Assembly (NCBI RefSeq): GCF_002860365.1
Contig: NZ_NMWT01000016.1
Coordinates: forward strand, 1 to 64,000
Length of the DNA: 64,000 bases
DNA from: Bifidobacterium parmae
GTDB lineage: Bacteria > Actinomycetota > Actinomycetes > Actinomycetales > Bifidobacteriaceae
Reading direction: 5' to 3'
Numbering within the stretch: the stretch's first letter is position 1; every line of letters starts with the position of its first letter. Under the pieces are notes generated by a model that was not told the DNA's origin, made no database searches, and saw only the letters and a list, made by a program, of their open reading frames with translations. The position numbers and the translations under genes are program-made. This document shows positions 36,196 to 46,221 of the stretch, in pieces.

Positions 36196-37122
36196 ATGGG
36201 CAAATATCTTCTGCGCCGTATCCTGCAGATGATCCCCGTGGTTCTCGGTGCGACGCTGCTGGTCTATGCGCTCGTCTTCGCGCTGCCGGGTGATCCGGTC
36301 AAGGCGATGTTCGGCGACAAGCCGGTCAACGAAGCGGTCGCCGCCCAGATCCGCGCCGAATACAACCTCGACAAACCATTCATCATCCAGTACCTGCTGT
36401 TCCTGAAGAACGCGTTCACGCTGGACTTCGGCAACACGTTCGCCGGGCAGCCGGTCATCGACGAGATCGGGCGCGCGTTCCCGGTCACCATCAAGCTGGC
36501 GGTCATGGCGTTCGTCTTCGAGGCGCTCTTCGGCGTGGTGCTCGGCATCGTCTCCGGCCTGAAGAAGGGCAAGTGGTACGACTCGGTCATCCTGATCGTC
36601 TCCCTGCTGCTCATCTCCGTGCCGACGTTCGTCACCGGCTTCGTCGGCCAGTACTTCCTCGGCGTCAAGTGGAGCCTCATCCCCGTGACGGCCAGCGCGA
36701 ACCCGACGTTCACCGAACTGCTCTTCCCCGCGATGGTGCTGGGATCGGTCTCGATGGCGTACATCATCCGCCTCACCCGTTCCGAGATCTCCTCGAACAT
36801 CGCCCAGGACTACGTGCGCACCGCGCGCGCCAAGGGCATGTCGAACAAGTCGGTGATGGCGCGCCACGTGCTGCGCAACTCGCTCATCCCCGTCGTCACC
36901 TACCTCGGCCAGGATCTCGGCGCGCTCATGGGCGGCGCCATGATCACCGAGCAGATCTTCAACATCCACGGCGTCGGCTTCCTCACCTACCAGAGCATCC
37001 TCAAGGGCGAAGGCAACCTCGTCGTCTCCATCGTCACGCTGCTGCTGCTCGTGTTCGTGATCTGCAACCTGATCGTCGACCTGCTGTACGCGGCGCTCGA
37101 CCCGCGCATCCGCTACGAGTGA
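36196..37122 (+). CDS. oppB: Peptide ABC transporter permease OppB
   Basis: 308-aa inner-membrane permease with six predicted helices and a classic binding-protein-dependent transport signature (EAA loop) 'DYVRTARAKGMSNKSVMARHVLRNSLIP'. The N-terminal 'YLLRRILQMIPVVLGATLLVYALVFALPGDP' is typical of OppB/DppB. AAGGAGAAACCG precedes the ATG. A 220-nt gap after oppA contains the terminator, a TAAACT box near 36091 and a possible long-range stem (36112-36119 with 36168-36175), so its own promoter is possible. Confidence 0.95.
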   Translation: MGKYLLRRILQMIPVVLGATLLVYALVFALPGDPVKAMFGDKPVNEAVAAQIRAEYNLDKPFIIQYLLFLKNAFTLDFGNTFAGQPVIDEIGRAFPVTIKLAVMAFVFEALFGVVLGIVSGLKKGKWYDSVILIVSLLLISVPTFVTGFVGQYFLGVKWSLIPVTASANPTFTELLFPAMVLGSVSMAYIIRLTRSEISSNIAQDYVRTARAKGMSNKSVMARHVLRNSLIPVVTYLGQDLGALMGGAMITEQIFNIHGVGFLTYQSILKGEGNLVVSIVTLLLLVFVICNLIVDLLYAALDPRIRYE

Positions 37123-37141
37123 CGAGGGAGGAAAGGACATC

Positions 37142-38110
37142 ATGACCGACGAAACCAAGATCCCCGCATACGAGCCGCTGCCCGGACAGGAGCGCTACGT
37201 CGCCCCGATCGACGAGACCCCGCTCCAGGCCGTCGACAAGGTCGACGAATCCGCCCCCGCCACGAGCATGTGGGCCGACGCGTGGCGCACGCTGCGCAAG
37301 AACCCGCTGTTCATCGTCTCCGGCGTGCTCATCGTCATCATCGTCTTCGTCGCCCTGTTCCCGGGCGTCATCACGAAGATCGACCCGAACTACTGCGACC
37401 TCGACAACTCGCTCGAACCCGCCGAGGCCGGCCATCCGTTCGGCTACGACTTCCAGGGCTGCGACGTGTTCGCCCGCACCGTGTACGGCACCCGCACCTC
37501 GCTGTCCGTGGGCATCCTGACCACGCTGATCGTCGTAGCCATCGGCACGCTCATCGGCGCCGTCGCCGGCTTCTGCGGCGGCTGGGTCGACGCGCTGCTG
37601 AGCCGCATCATCGACATCTTCTACTCGATCCCGTTCCTGCTGGGCGCCATCGTCGTGCTGCAGATGTTCCGCACCTCCAGCTCCATCTGGAAGGTCGTGC
37701 TCGTGCTCGCCCTGTTCGGCTGGGTGTCGACCGCCCGCATCGCCCGCGGCTCGGTGATGGAGGCGAAGAACCTCGAGTTCAACACCGCGTCCACCGCGCT
37801 CGGCTCCACGCCGATGAGGAACCTGTTCCGCCACATCATCCCGAACGCGCTCGCCCCGATCATCGTCATCGGCACCACGTCACTCGGCTCCTACATCGTG
37901 TCCGAGGCGACGCTGAGCTTCCTCGGCGTCGGCCTGCCGACCACGACCGTCAGCTGGGGCGGCGACATCTCGCAGGCGCAGGTCAACCTGATGACCAACC
38001 CGATGGTGCTGTTCTACCCGTCCATGGCGCTGGCCATCACCGTGCTGAGCTTCATCATGATGGGCGACGCCGTCAAGGACGCCCTCGATCCGAAGAGCCG
38101 CACGGCCTGA
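37142..38110 (+). CDS. oppC: Peptide ABC transporter permease OppC
   Basis: 322-aa partner permease. A hydrophilic N-terminus of about 50 residues ('YEPLPGQERYVAPIDETPLQ') precedes the first helix 'PLFIVSGVLIVIIVFVALFPG'. The EAA loop reads 'GSVMEAKNLEFNTASTALGSTPMRNLFRHIIPNALAPI', and 'EATLSFLGVGLPTTTVSWGGDI' is the OppC/DppC C-terminal motif. It starts 20 nt after oppB with GAGGAAAGG upstream and ends 20 nt before the ATPase gene, one transcription unit. Confidence 0.95.
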   Translation: MTDETKIPAYEPLPGQERYVAPIDETPLQAVDKVDESAPATSMWADAWRTLRKNPLFIVSGVLIVIIVFVALFPGVITKIDPNYCDLDNSLEPAEAGHPFGYDFQGCDVFARTVYGTRTSLSVGILTTLIVVAIGTLIGAVAGFCGGWVDALLSRIIDIFYSIPFLLGAIVVLQMFRTSSSIWKVVLVLALFGWVSTARIARGSVMEAKNLEFNTASTALGSTPMRNLFRHIIPNALAPIIVIGTTSLGSYIVSEATLSFLGVGLPTTTVSWGGDISQAQVNLMTNPMVLFYPSMALAITVLSFIMMGDAVKDALDPKSRTA

Positions 38111-38129
38111 GTGTGAGGTAGGAAGACAA

Positions 38130-40145
<2,016 letters not shown>

Positions 40146-40161
40146 TTCCACCATCCCCTAG

Positions 40162-40206
40162 GCCCCCTCCGACGAGGGGGCTCCCGGCGAAGCCGGGTGG
40201 GGGAGA
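40162..40206. repeat. Palindromic repeat element (family C)
   Basis: Two adjacent hairpins: GCCCCCTC/GAGGGGGC, then CCCGGCGAAGCCGGG, then TGGGGGAG. The layout matches the elements at 61516-61556 and, reversed, the two inside the P-type ATPase gene. Confidence 0.75.
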
Positions 40207-40219
40207 GACCGGGAACGCG

Positions 40220-40254
40220 CGAAGGCTCCCTCTCCATGCGAGAGGGAGCCTTCG
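40220..40254 (+). terminator. Terminator of the opp operon
   Basis: CGAAGGCTCCCTCTC (40220-40234) pairs perfectly over 15 bp with 40240-40254 across a 5-nt loop, 75 nt after the oppDF stop and just before the xthA promoter. Confidence 0.8.
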
Positions 40255-40267
40255 TCATACTTGCCCG

Positions 40268-40273
40268 TATAGT
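40268..40273 (+). promoter_or_regulatory. -10 box of leaderless xthA transcript
   Basis: TATAGT ends 7 nt before the ATG at 40281 with no ribosome-binding site, predicting transcription from the A of the start codon. Confidence 0.6.
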
Positions 40274-40280
40274 GAACCGC

Positions 40281-41138
40281 ATGATCTCCATCACGACATC
40301 GAACATGAACGGCATCCGCGCGGCGAAACGCAAGGGCGTGGAGGAGTGGGTGCGGCGCAACACTCCCGACGTGTGGTGCATGCAGGAGGTGCGCGCCCCG
40401 CAGGCCGAGCTCGATCCGATCCTCGACGGCCTCGCCGCCGACTACGCGGAGGCGGGCCGCATCGAAGGCCCGGCCGCGCTGCACCGCGTCAACGAGGTGT
40501 GCCGCGTCAAGGGCCGCGCCGGCGTCGCCCTGCTCTCCGACCTCGAGGTGACGGACACGCGCCACGGCCTGCCCGGTCTCGACGAGGACGTCGATTCGGG
40601 CCGTTGGATCGAGGCGGACGTCACCACCCCGCAGGGCTATTCGATCACCGTCGCATGCGTGTACGTGCACGCCGGCAACGCCGACGACGAGACGAAGATG
40701 GCGCAGAAGTTCCGTTTCCTCGACGCCATGCTCGCACGCATGGGCGAACTGCGCGACGAGGCGGCCAGGGGCGGACGGCAGGCCGTGCTGTGCGGCGACT
40801 TCAACATCGCGCACACGCCGCTCGACATCAAGAACGCCAAGGGCAACGTGAAGCACGCCGGCTTCCTGCCCGAGGAGCGCGCCTACGTGGACCGCTGGCT
40901 CGACGAGTACGAGTTCGTCGACGTGATGCGCGACCTCGCCGGCGACATCCAAGGCCCGTACACGTGGTGGAGCCAGCGCGGCCGCGCCTTCGACAACAAC
41001 GTCGGCTGGCGTCTCGACTACCAGTTCGCCACGCCGGAGCTCGCCGAGACCGCGCGCGGGTTCGTGATCGACAAGGCGCCCACCTACGACCTGCGCTGGT
41101 CCGACCACGCGCCCCTCACCATCCGCTACGACGTGTGA
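40281..41138 (+). CDS. xthA: Exodeoxyribonuclease III (AP endonuclease)
   Basis: 285-aa Mg-dependent DNA repair enzyme of the EEP superfamily cutting at abasic sites. Visible active-site motifs: SNMNGIRAA (Asn), WCMQEVRAP (Glu), 'CVYVHAGNAD' (Tyr), VLCGDFNIAHTPLDI (D-x-N), 'GRAFDNNVGWRLDYQ' (the family's WRIDY motif) and SDHAPLTI (Asp-His). The Glu is preceded by Q, as in ExoIII. The ATG at 40281 follows TATAGT by 7 nt. It stands alone between the opp terminator and the DUF3710 gene. Confidence 0.93.
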   Translation: MISITTSNMNGIRAAKRKGVEEWVRRNTPDVWCMQEVRAPQAELDPILDGLAADYAEAGRIEGPAALHRVNEVCRVKGRAGVALLSDLEVTDTRHGLPGLDEDVDSGRWIEADVTTPQGYSITVACVYVHAGNADDETKMAQKFRFLDAMLARMGELRDEAARGGRQAVLCGDFNIAHTPLDIKNAKGNVKHAGFLPEERAYVDRWLDEYEFVDVMRDLAGDIQGPYTWWSQRGRAFDNNVGWRLDYQFATPELAETARGFVIDKAPTYDLRWSDHAPLTIRYDV

Positions 41139-41157
41139 CCTCCGGGCAGCCGAAGGT

Positions 41158-41171
41158 GTTAGGCTTAACAG
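41158..41171. promoter_or_regulatory. Palindrome over -10 box of the DUF3710 gene
   Basis: TGTTAGGCTTAACA has 5-bp perfect arms around GGCT and contains TAGGCT, a possible -10, about 50 nt before the ATG at 41218. The arms resemble the galM operator, but the centre lacks the CG step expected for LacI proteins. Confidence 0.35.
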
Positions 41172-41217
41172 GGTCGCAATCGTAAGCAACCGTAAGAACG
41201 CAACGAAACGAGGAACC

Positions 41218-42093
41218 ATGGGACTGTTCGGATTCGGCAAGAAGAAGGACAAGGCCGAAAAGGCCGCAGTCGAGACCGAGGACGAGGACGCGAAGGCCGC
41301 CGCGGCCGCGAACGCCGCCGCCAAGGCCGACAGCGAGACCGCCGAGGAGACCGCCGCCGCGGCGCTGCCGGAGGCGAGCAGCGAATACGTGGGTCGCGGC
41401 GAGGAACGCGGCCCGTGGGACGTGGACGACGAGGACGTGCCCGACTACGACGACTACCTCGACCTCGGCGCCTACTATCTGCCGTTCATGCAGCACATCG
41501 AGCTGCGCATCAAGGCGAACCGCGCCACCCGCGCCATCCTCGGCTCCACCATCACCTACAAGAACTCCAGCCTTGAGATCGAGGCGTACGCCGCGCCGAA
41601 GACGCTCGGTCTGTGGGAGGATTGGCGCGACGACTTCCTCGCCGCCAACAAGAAGGCCTCCGCCGTCGAAGGCGTGTTCGGCACCGAGCTGCGCCTGCCC
41701 GTCGAGATCAAGGGCGGCAAGACCCTCACCACGCGCATCGTCGGCGTGGACGGCCCCCGCTGGATGCTGCGCGGCATCTTCTCCGGCGTGGCCGCCACCG
41801 ACCCGGACGCCGAGGAGACCGAGGCGCTGAACCGCTTCTTCTCGGAGATCGTCGTCGAACGCGGCGAGGAGCCGCTCGCCCCGCGCGACCTCATCCCCAT
41901 GCATCCGCCGGTCGGCCCGGCCGAGCGCAAGGCCGCGAAGGCCGCCGCCGAGGGCGACGGCGTGGACGAGACGCAGGGCAAGGAGCACCTGAAGGACGTG
42001 CCCACCCGCCCGGACGGCCCGTTGAGCCAGGACCAGCAGACGGAAGTCAAGACCACGCTCTCGCGCGGCCCGATGTTCTCCGAAGTCCGCTGA
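41218..42093 (+). CDS. DUF3710 family protein
   Basis: 291 aa. The first 70 residues are Lys/Ala/Glu-rich and disordered ('KKKDKAEKAAVETEDEDAKAAAA'). The conserved DUF3710 core then starts 'GPWDVDDEDVPDYDDYLDLGAYYLP', continues with 'GLWEDWRDDFLA' and ends with 'GPRWMLRGIFSGVAA' and 'EEPLAPRDLIPMHPP'. This family is confined to actinobacteria and sits next to DUF3159 genes; its function is unknown. GAGGAACC precedes the ATG. The downstream GTG starts 1 nt past the stop, indicating coupled translation. Confidence 0.85.
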   Translation: MGLFGFGKKKDKAEKAAVETEDEDAKAAAAANAAAKADSETAEETAAAALPEASSEYVGRGEERGPWDVDDEDVPDYDDYLDLGAYYLPFMQHIELRIKANRATRAILGSTITYKNSSLEIEAYAAPKTLGLWEDWRDDFLAANKKASAVEGVFGTELRLPVEIKGGKTLTTRIVGVDGPRWMLRGIFSGVAATDPDAEETEALNRFFSEIVVERGEEPLAPRDLIPMHPPVGPAERKAAKAAAEGDGVDETQGKEHLKDVPTRPDGPLSQDQQTEVKTTLSRGPMFSEVR

Positions 42094-42094
42094 C

Positions 42095-42832
42095 GTGAGC
42101 GCATCCAAGCGATCCACGCAACGCGGCCGCACCGGTCTCGGCGCACTCGCCGGGGCCGGTGACCATGCGGATGGCGGCGCGGGGGAGGACTTCTCCGTCA
42201 TCGAGGCGATCGGCGGCCCGCGCGGCGTCGTCGAATCGATGCTGCCCGGCGTCGTGTTCGTCGTCCTGTTCATCGCGACGAACGACCTGAACCTCACCAT
42301 CGGCGTATCCGCCGCGCTGGCCGTCGTGCAGGTGCTCGCCCGTCTCATCCAACGCCAGTCGGTGATGGGCGCGCTGAGCGGCCTCATCGCCGTGGGCATC
42401 TGCCTTGTCTGGGCGTGGAAGAGCCATGAGGCCCGCAACTACTACATGCTCGGCTTCATCACGAACGGCGTGTACGCTGTGCTGCTCGCCGTCTCGCTCG
42501 CCGTGCGCGTGCCCGGTCTCGGCCTCGTCATCGAGTTCATCCGCCAGATGCCCACCGAACGGTTCCGCGCATGGTTCCGCGACTGGATGGACGACAAGTC
42601 GCTGAAACGCGCGTACATGATCATCACCGCCCTGTGGCTGGGCCTGTTCGCGCTGCGTCTCGCCGTGCAGGTGCCGCTCTACGTGACCGACCATGTGGCC
42701 GCGCTCGGCGTGACCCGTCTCGTCATGGGCATCCCGTTCTGGGCGTTGGCCATCTGGGTGAGCTACCTCGTCATCGCGACGCCCCTGCACCGGCACAAGG
42801 CCGCCGCGCGCGCCCGCGAAGCGACCGAATAG
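42095..42832 (+). CDS. DUF3159 family membrane protein
   Basis: 245-aa integral membrane protein with about six helices: 'MLPGVVFVVLFIATN', 'IGVSAALAVVQVLARLI', 'MGALSGLIAVGICLVWAW', 'GFITNGVYAVLLAVSLAVRV', 'AYMIITALWLGLFALRLAV' and 'GIPFWALAIWVSYLVIATP'. DUF3159 proteins are actinobacterial and uncharacterised; the 'VVESMLPGVVFVVLF' start is characteristic. The GTG start lies immediately after the DUF3710 stop, and the TrmA-like gene follows 48 nt later, an arrangement conserved in actinobacteria (recalled). Confidence 0.82.
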   Translation: MSASKRSTQRGRTGLGALAGAGDHADGGAGEDFSVIEAIGGPRGVVESMLPGVVFVVLFIATNDLNLTIGVSAALAVVQVLARLIQRQSVMGALSGLIAVGICLVWAWKSHEARNYYMLGFITNGVYAVLLAVSLAVRVPGLGLVIEFIRQMPTERFRAWFRDWMDDKSLKRAYMIITALWLGLFALRLAVQVPLYVTDHVAALGVTRLVMGIPFWALAIWVSYLVIATPLHRHKAAARAREATE

Positions 42833-42880
42833 CCGAGCCAAGCATCGAAGACAGCAGAAGACACCATCGAAAAGGAACCC

Positions 42881-44152
42881 ATGGAAGCCGAAGTCCGCAT
42901 CGAACGTTATGCCGACCAGGGCCGCTGCGTCGCCCACATCGACGGACGCGTCGTGTTCGTCCGTTTCGCGCTGCCCGGCGAACACGTGCGCATCGCGCTC
43001 GACGAGCCGCACGACCGCGACGACCGGTTCTGGACCGGCGAGGTCGTCGAGGTCATCGAACCGAGCGACGACCGTGTCCCGCCCGCATGGCCGCTCGCCG
43101 GCCCGCTCGCCATGGGCGGCGGCGTCGGCGGCGCCGACCTCGTGCACGTCTCCCTGCCCGGCCAGCTCAAATGGAAGGCGGTCACCGTCTCCGAACAGCT
43201 GAGCCGTCTCGGTCATATCGATGTGGCCGTGCCGATCGAACGCGCGGAAGGCGACGAGGCGCTCGGCGGCTTCCACTGGCGCACGCGCATCGAGATGATC
43301 GCCGACGAGGACGGCCGCCCGTCGATGCGCCGCCGCGGCACGCACGTGCGCGTCCCCCTCGACACGATGCCGCTCGCCACGAAGACCCTGCTCGACGTGG
43401 CCGGCGAACACCACGTGTGGGACGGCGGCTTCGAACCCGGCTCGCAGATCCGTCTCGCCGTGCCCGAACCGCGCGGCGGCGTCGCCATCCGCGACAACCA
43501 CTCCGTCCTCGTCGACGGCGAACTGACCGCCGGCTCGCACGTGCTCAACGAGCAGGTCACGGTCGCCGGCACCACGTTCACCTACGAGGTCGACGCGAAC
43601 GGCTTCTGGCAGGTGCACCGCGAGGCGCCCGTCGCGCTCGCGAACCACGTGATCGACCTGGCCCGCCGCGAACTCGACGGCCGCGACGACGCCGTCATCT
43701 GGGACCTCTACTCCGGCTCCGGCCTGTTCACGCTGCCGCTGGCGACGCTCGTCACCGCGCGCACGCGCATGTTCAGCGTCGAGGGCGGCCGTGACGCGGT
43801 CAGGAGCCAGCAGCGCAACCTGCGCCGCATGGACCTCGCGGACGTGGACGCGCGCTGCGGCGACGTCGCGCGCACGCTCGCCCACGTTCCTGCGCATCTC
43901 GCGAAGCCCGACCTCATCGTGCTCGACCCGCCGCGCGCCGGCGCCCGCGCCAAGGTGTGCCGTCAGATGGCCGAGGCGGGCGCACGCTCCATCATCTACA
44001 TCGCCTGCGATCCGACGTCGCTCGCCCGCGACACGGGCACGCTGCGCGGACTCGGCTACGAGCTCGCCGACGTGCGCGCCTACGACATCTACCCGATGAC
44101 CCACCACGTCGAGACGGTCGCCCTGTTCCGCCGCGGAGGGGACGCCGCGTGA
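42881..44152 (+). CDS. TRAM-domain class I RNA methyltransferase (TrmA/RumA family)
   Basis: 423-aa SAM-dependent uracil-C5 RNA methyltransferase. The N-terminal TRAM domain ('RIERYADQGRCVAHIDGRVVFVRFALPGEHVRI') binds RNA. The methyltransferase domain has 'FWQVHREAP', the SAM loop DLYSGSGLFTLPLA, 'LDPPRAGA' and the catalytic Cys in YIACDPTSLARD near residue 378. The four Cys of an iron-sulfur RumA are not evident, so it is closer to the cluster-free actinobacterial type. The target (tRNA or 23S rRNA) is not decidable here. AAGGAACCC precedes the ATG. Confidence 0.87.
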   Translation: MEAEVRIERYADQGRCVAHIDGRVVFVRFALPGEHVRIALDEPHDRDDRFWTGEVVEVIEPSDDRVPPAWPLAGPLAMGGGVGGADLVHVSLPGQLKWKAVTVSEQLSRLGHIDVAVPIERAEGDEALGGFHWRTRIEMIADEDGRPSMRRRGTHVRVPLDTMPLATKTLLDVAGEHHVWDGGFEPGSQIRLAVPEPRGGVAIRDNHSVLVDGELTAGSHVLNEQVTVAGTTFTYEVDANGFWQVHREAPVALANHVIDLARRELDGRDDAVIWDLYSGSGLFTLPLATLVTARTRMFSVEGGRDAVRSQQRNLRRMDLADVDARCGDVARTLAHVPAHLAKPDLIVLDPPRAGARAKVCRQMAEAGARSIIYIACDPTSLARDTGTLRGLGYELADVRAYDIYPMTHHVETVALFRRGGDAA

Positions 44153-44976
44153 CGGCGGGCTTCGTCTCGCGGAACGCCGCCGCTTCGGGTGACGGTACCT
44201 CTGGCGAGGGTACTTCGGGTACCGCTGGGGTAGAGGATTCCATGACGACGGATGCCGCATCGTCGCTTTTGATGGTCGGGGCGCATGCGTTGCGTCAGAC
44301 GGCGAGTCGGGCGGCCCGCATCGGTGCCTGCGCCCTGTGCGTCGCGGCCTTGCTCGTGCCGGCGGCATGCGCGCCGAGCGGCACTGCGGTCGGCGACACG
44401 CAGGGCCGTTCGCCGTCCATCGCGCATGTCGGCACGGTGCGCGACGACGCGGTGATCGGCGTCGTCGGCTCCGCCACGGCCGCCGCCGATTCGGTGGTGT
44501 TGGACGCGCTCGCCGACGCCGGGATTGAGGCCGTGTACGTGTCGGTGAAGGATTCCGGAGCCTCGGGGGTTTCCGATGATTCTGCTGGTTCCGGTTCCGC
44601 TGGTTCCGGCTCTTCCTCTTCCGCCGCTGGTTCCGATTCCGGTGATGGCTCCGTCGCTTCCGCCGCCGCGGCCGCCCGCGCCCAGCAGGGCGTGCACGAC
44701 ATGGTCTCGCGCGTCGTGAGCCTCATCATCATCGCCGACATCGACGTCACGGCCGACGCGGACGGCTGGAATTCCGCGCTGCGCGACGCCCGCAATGCCG
44801 GCATCCCCGTCGCGTTGCTCTCGCCCGTGCATGCGCCCGCCGACGAGCGCCTCTACGCCGCCACGCTCACCATCAACGACCGCGCCGCCGACGCCACCCC
44901 GATCGACGACGCCGCCATGACCATCCTCAACGACGAACCCCACACCCGCCGGATCACCGTCAGCACCGTGAAGTGA
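44149..44976 (+). CDS. Lipoprotein-like periplasmic-binding-fold protein
   Basis: 275 aa. After a 50-residue polar N-terminus there is a hydrophobic segment 'IGACALCVAALLVPAACAPSG', probably a lipoprotein or membrane anchor although the lipobox (PAAC) is imperfect. The rest resembles a type 1 periplasmic-binding core ('DDAVIGVVGSATAAADSVVLDALADAGIEAVYVSV', 'VSLIIIADIDVTA', 'NAGIPVALLSPVHA') split by a Ser/Gly/Ala-rich linker at about 140-180 that looks expanded. GTG 44149 overlaps the TrmA stop (GTGA) with GGAGG upstream. The ligand is unknown; no ABC partner is adjacent. Confidence 0.65.
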   Translation: MTAGFVSRNAAASGDGTSGEGTSGTAGVEDSMTTDAASSLLMVGAHALRQTASRAARIGACALCVAALLVPAACAPSGTAVGDTQGRSPSIAHVGTVRDDAVIGVVGSATAAADSVVLDALADAGIEAVYVSVKDSGASGVSDDSAGSGSAGSGSSSSAAGSDSGDGSVASAAAAARAQQGVHDMVSRVVSLIIIADIDVTADADGWNSALRDARNAGIPVALLSPVHAPADERLYAATLTINDRAADATPIDDAAMTILNDEPHTRRITVSTVK

Positions 44977-45491
44977 GGCAGCGGTAGGGGAACCGCACGG
45001 GATGGGGATGAGGCATCGTTCGCATGCCGTTTTTCCCAGTGCAATCTGCCCTTCGGCGTCGGAATCTGCTGTTCGGTGTCGGAACCTGCCACTCAGCGTC
45101 GGTTCTCCGCCATGCTTGGCACGGAACCGACGCCGGGCGCCCTCCAAGCGTCTGTTCCATGCCAGCCATGGCATGCTCCCGACGCTGAATCCCCGCTTAG
45201 CGTCGTTTCCGTGCCAAGCTTGGCGATCCGACGATGCCCAGACCTCCGCTGATGTCGCTTCCCTGCCATGCGTGGCGCGCTCCCGACGCTGGAAGCCGAC
45301 TGAGCGTCGGAAGCACGCCACGCACTGGCCCCGAGCGATGCTCAGCCGACTTCAGGGAGTGGCGTCATGCAGCGCATGCTGGAACGATGGTAGAATCCCC
45401 GCACCGGATCGGGACGGACCTTTGTCACCATCGCCGCATCGAGCCAAACCGGTGGAACATGCTGCACGACGACTCTTCAATTATGGATTCT
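44977..45491. other. Gene-free repeat-rich region (515 bp)
   Basis: After the lipoprotein stop the region holds 'TCGGnGTCGGAAnCTGC' repeats (45054-45085) and five palindromes (45096-45328), then about 160 nt with a TAGAAT box (45391-45396) but no convincing gene. It marks the left edge of the accessory island. Confidence 0.6.
45096..45328. repeat. Second cluster of the 37-nt palindromic repeat
   Basis: Copies at about 45096-45133, 45148-45185, 45200-45233, 45251-45289 and 45304-45328 share the GCGTCGnTTCCGTGCCA...TGGCnCGGnnCCGACGC pattern of the 7160-7405 cluster. 45096-45133 is the best palindrome. Confidence 0.75.
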
Positions 45492-45765
45492 TCAACTACG
45501 GAGGAGTCTGCTGTCGGGGTCGAATGCGATCCATTGGCCGTCCGGATCCATCGCGACCGTCGGGTGGGGGAATAGTTGGTCGAACAGATCGGCGTGCCGT
45601 GCGAGGCGCGTCGTGTTGTCATCCGCGACGACACCTGGTTCCCGTAAGCCGGATGCGCGCGTCATCCACCTCGAACCGGCCTACGGCCAGCAAGCTGCCA
45701 TCGAGCAGGGGCCAGTCGAACGAGCCGTGGGTGTCATATGCCCGAAGAATCCATTCCGATTCCAT
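45492..45765 (-). pseudogene. Frameshifted small gene of unknown function
   Basis: From the ATG at 45765 the frame reads MESEWILRAYDTHGSFDWPL and continues to 'VDDARIRLTG', then hits a stop; the coherent continuation ('VVADDNTTRLARHADLFDQL', 'VAMDPDGQWIAFDPDSRLLRS') is in the +1 frame to the stop at 45492. Dropping one G in GGGAA near 45640 restores a protein of about 90 aa. A GATAAT box at 45772-45777 ends 6 nt before the ATG. I do not recognise the family. It is divergent from the antitoxin-like gene; no toxin fold can be recognised. Confidence 0.55.
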
Positions 45766-45771
45766 ACGCCC

Positions 45772-45777
45772 ATTATC
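45772..45777 (-). promoter_or_regulatory. -10 box (GATAAT) of the frameshifted gene
   Basis: GATAAT on the minus strand ends 6 nt before the ATG at 45765, the short spacing expected of a leaderless mRNA. Confidence 0.4.
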
Positions 45778-45863
45778 GCGCGTGATCTCGAAGGGGCCTT
45801 CAACAGTGCTGGTTCATTGTGACAGCATGCAGATATACATGGTTCTGAACATGGAGGTTTGAT

Positions 45864-46157
45864 ATGGCTATGCTGATCGTCCCCGTGGATACTTTGGTTC
45901 CCGTCGGCCGCTTCGGCCGCGGCACCGCGAGCGCCGAGTTCGCGAAGGTCGCGGACGACACGCCCGTCACCGTGCTCCGCAACAACGAGCCCGTGTATTG
46001 CATCATCAACGAGCATGACTACCGTCATTTCCGGGAATTGGAGGAAGAAGTCAAGGAGCTGCGCAACGCGGCGGCGCGACGTCAGGCGTTGAACGGCGAA
46101 TACACCCACTCCTTCAAGTCCGTCGACGATATGGATGATTATTTCGATGCGCTCTGA
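45864..46157 (+). CDS. Phd/YefM-like antitoxin, no toxin adjacent
   Basis: 97 aa. The fold start 'VPVGRFGRGTASAEFAKVADDTPVTVLRNNEPVYCIINEHDYRHFRELEEEV' matches Phd/YefM antitoxins: strand-helix-strand dimer and DNA-binding part, followed by a helical tail. The C-terminus 'YTHSFKSVDDMDDYFDAL' would be the toxin-binding part. GGAGG lies 6-7 nt before the ATG. No RelE/Doc-like gene follows; the next gene (65 nt away) is hsdR, so it may be an orphan or a regulator of the restriction genes. Confidence 0.8.
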   Translation: MAMLIVPVDTLVPVGRFGRGTASAEFAKVADDTPVTVLRNNEPVYCIINEHDYRHFRELEEEVKELRNAAARRQALNGEYTHSFKSVDDMDDYFDAL

Positions 46158-46195
46158 ACCACTGGCCATCGGCAAACTCAGCAAGGATGCTACGC

Positions 46196-46201
46196 TACAG
46201 T
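46196..46201 (+). promoter_or_regulatory. Candidate -10 box for hsdR
   Basis: TACAGT lies 20 nt before the hsdR ATG, with AAGGAAG between as a ribosome-binding site. No clear -35 is seen. Confidence 0.35.
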
Positions 46202-46221
46202 AGTAGCAAGGAAGCGACAGA

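Noticed and set aside
45425-45634. A 69-residue minus-strand open frame ending in an acidic Ser/Glu tail.
   Set aside because: It runs in a third frame across the better-supported frameshifted gene at 45492-45765 and has no ribosome-binding site.
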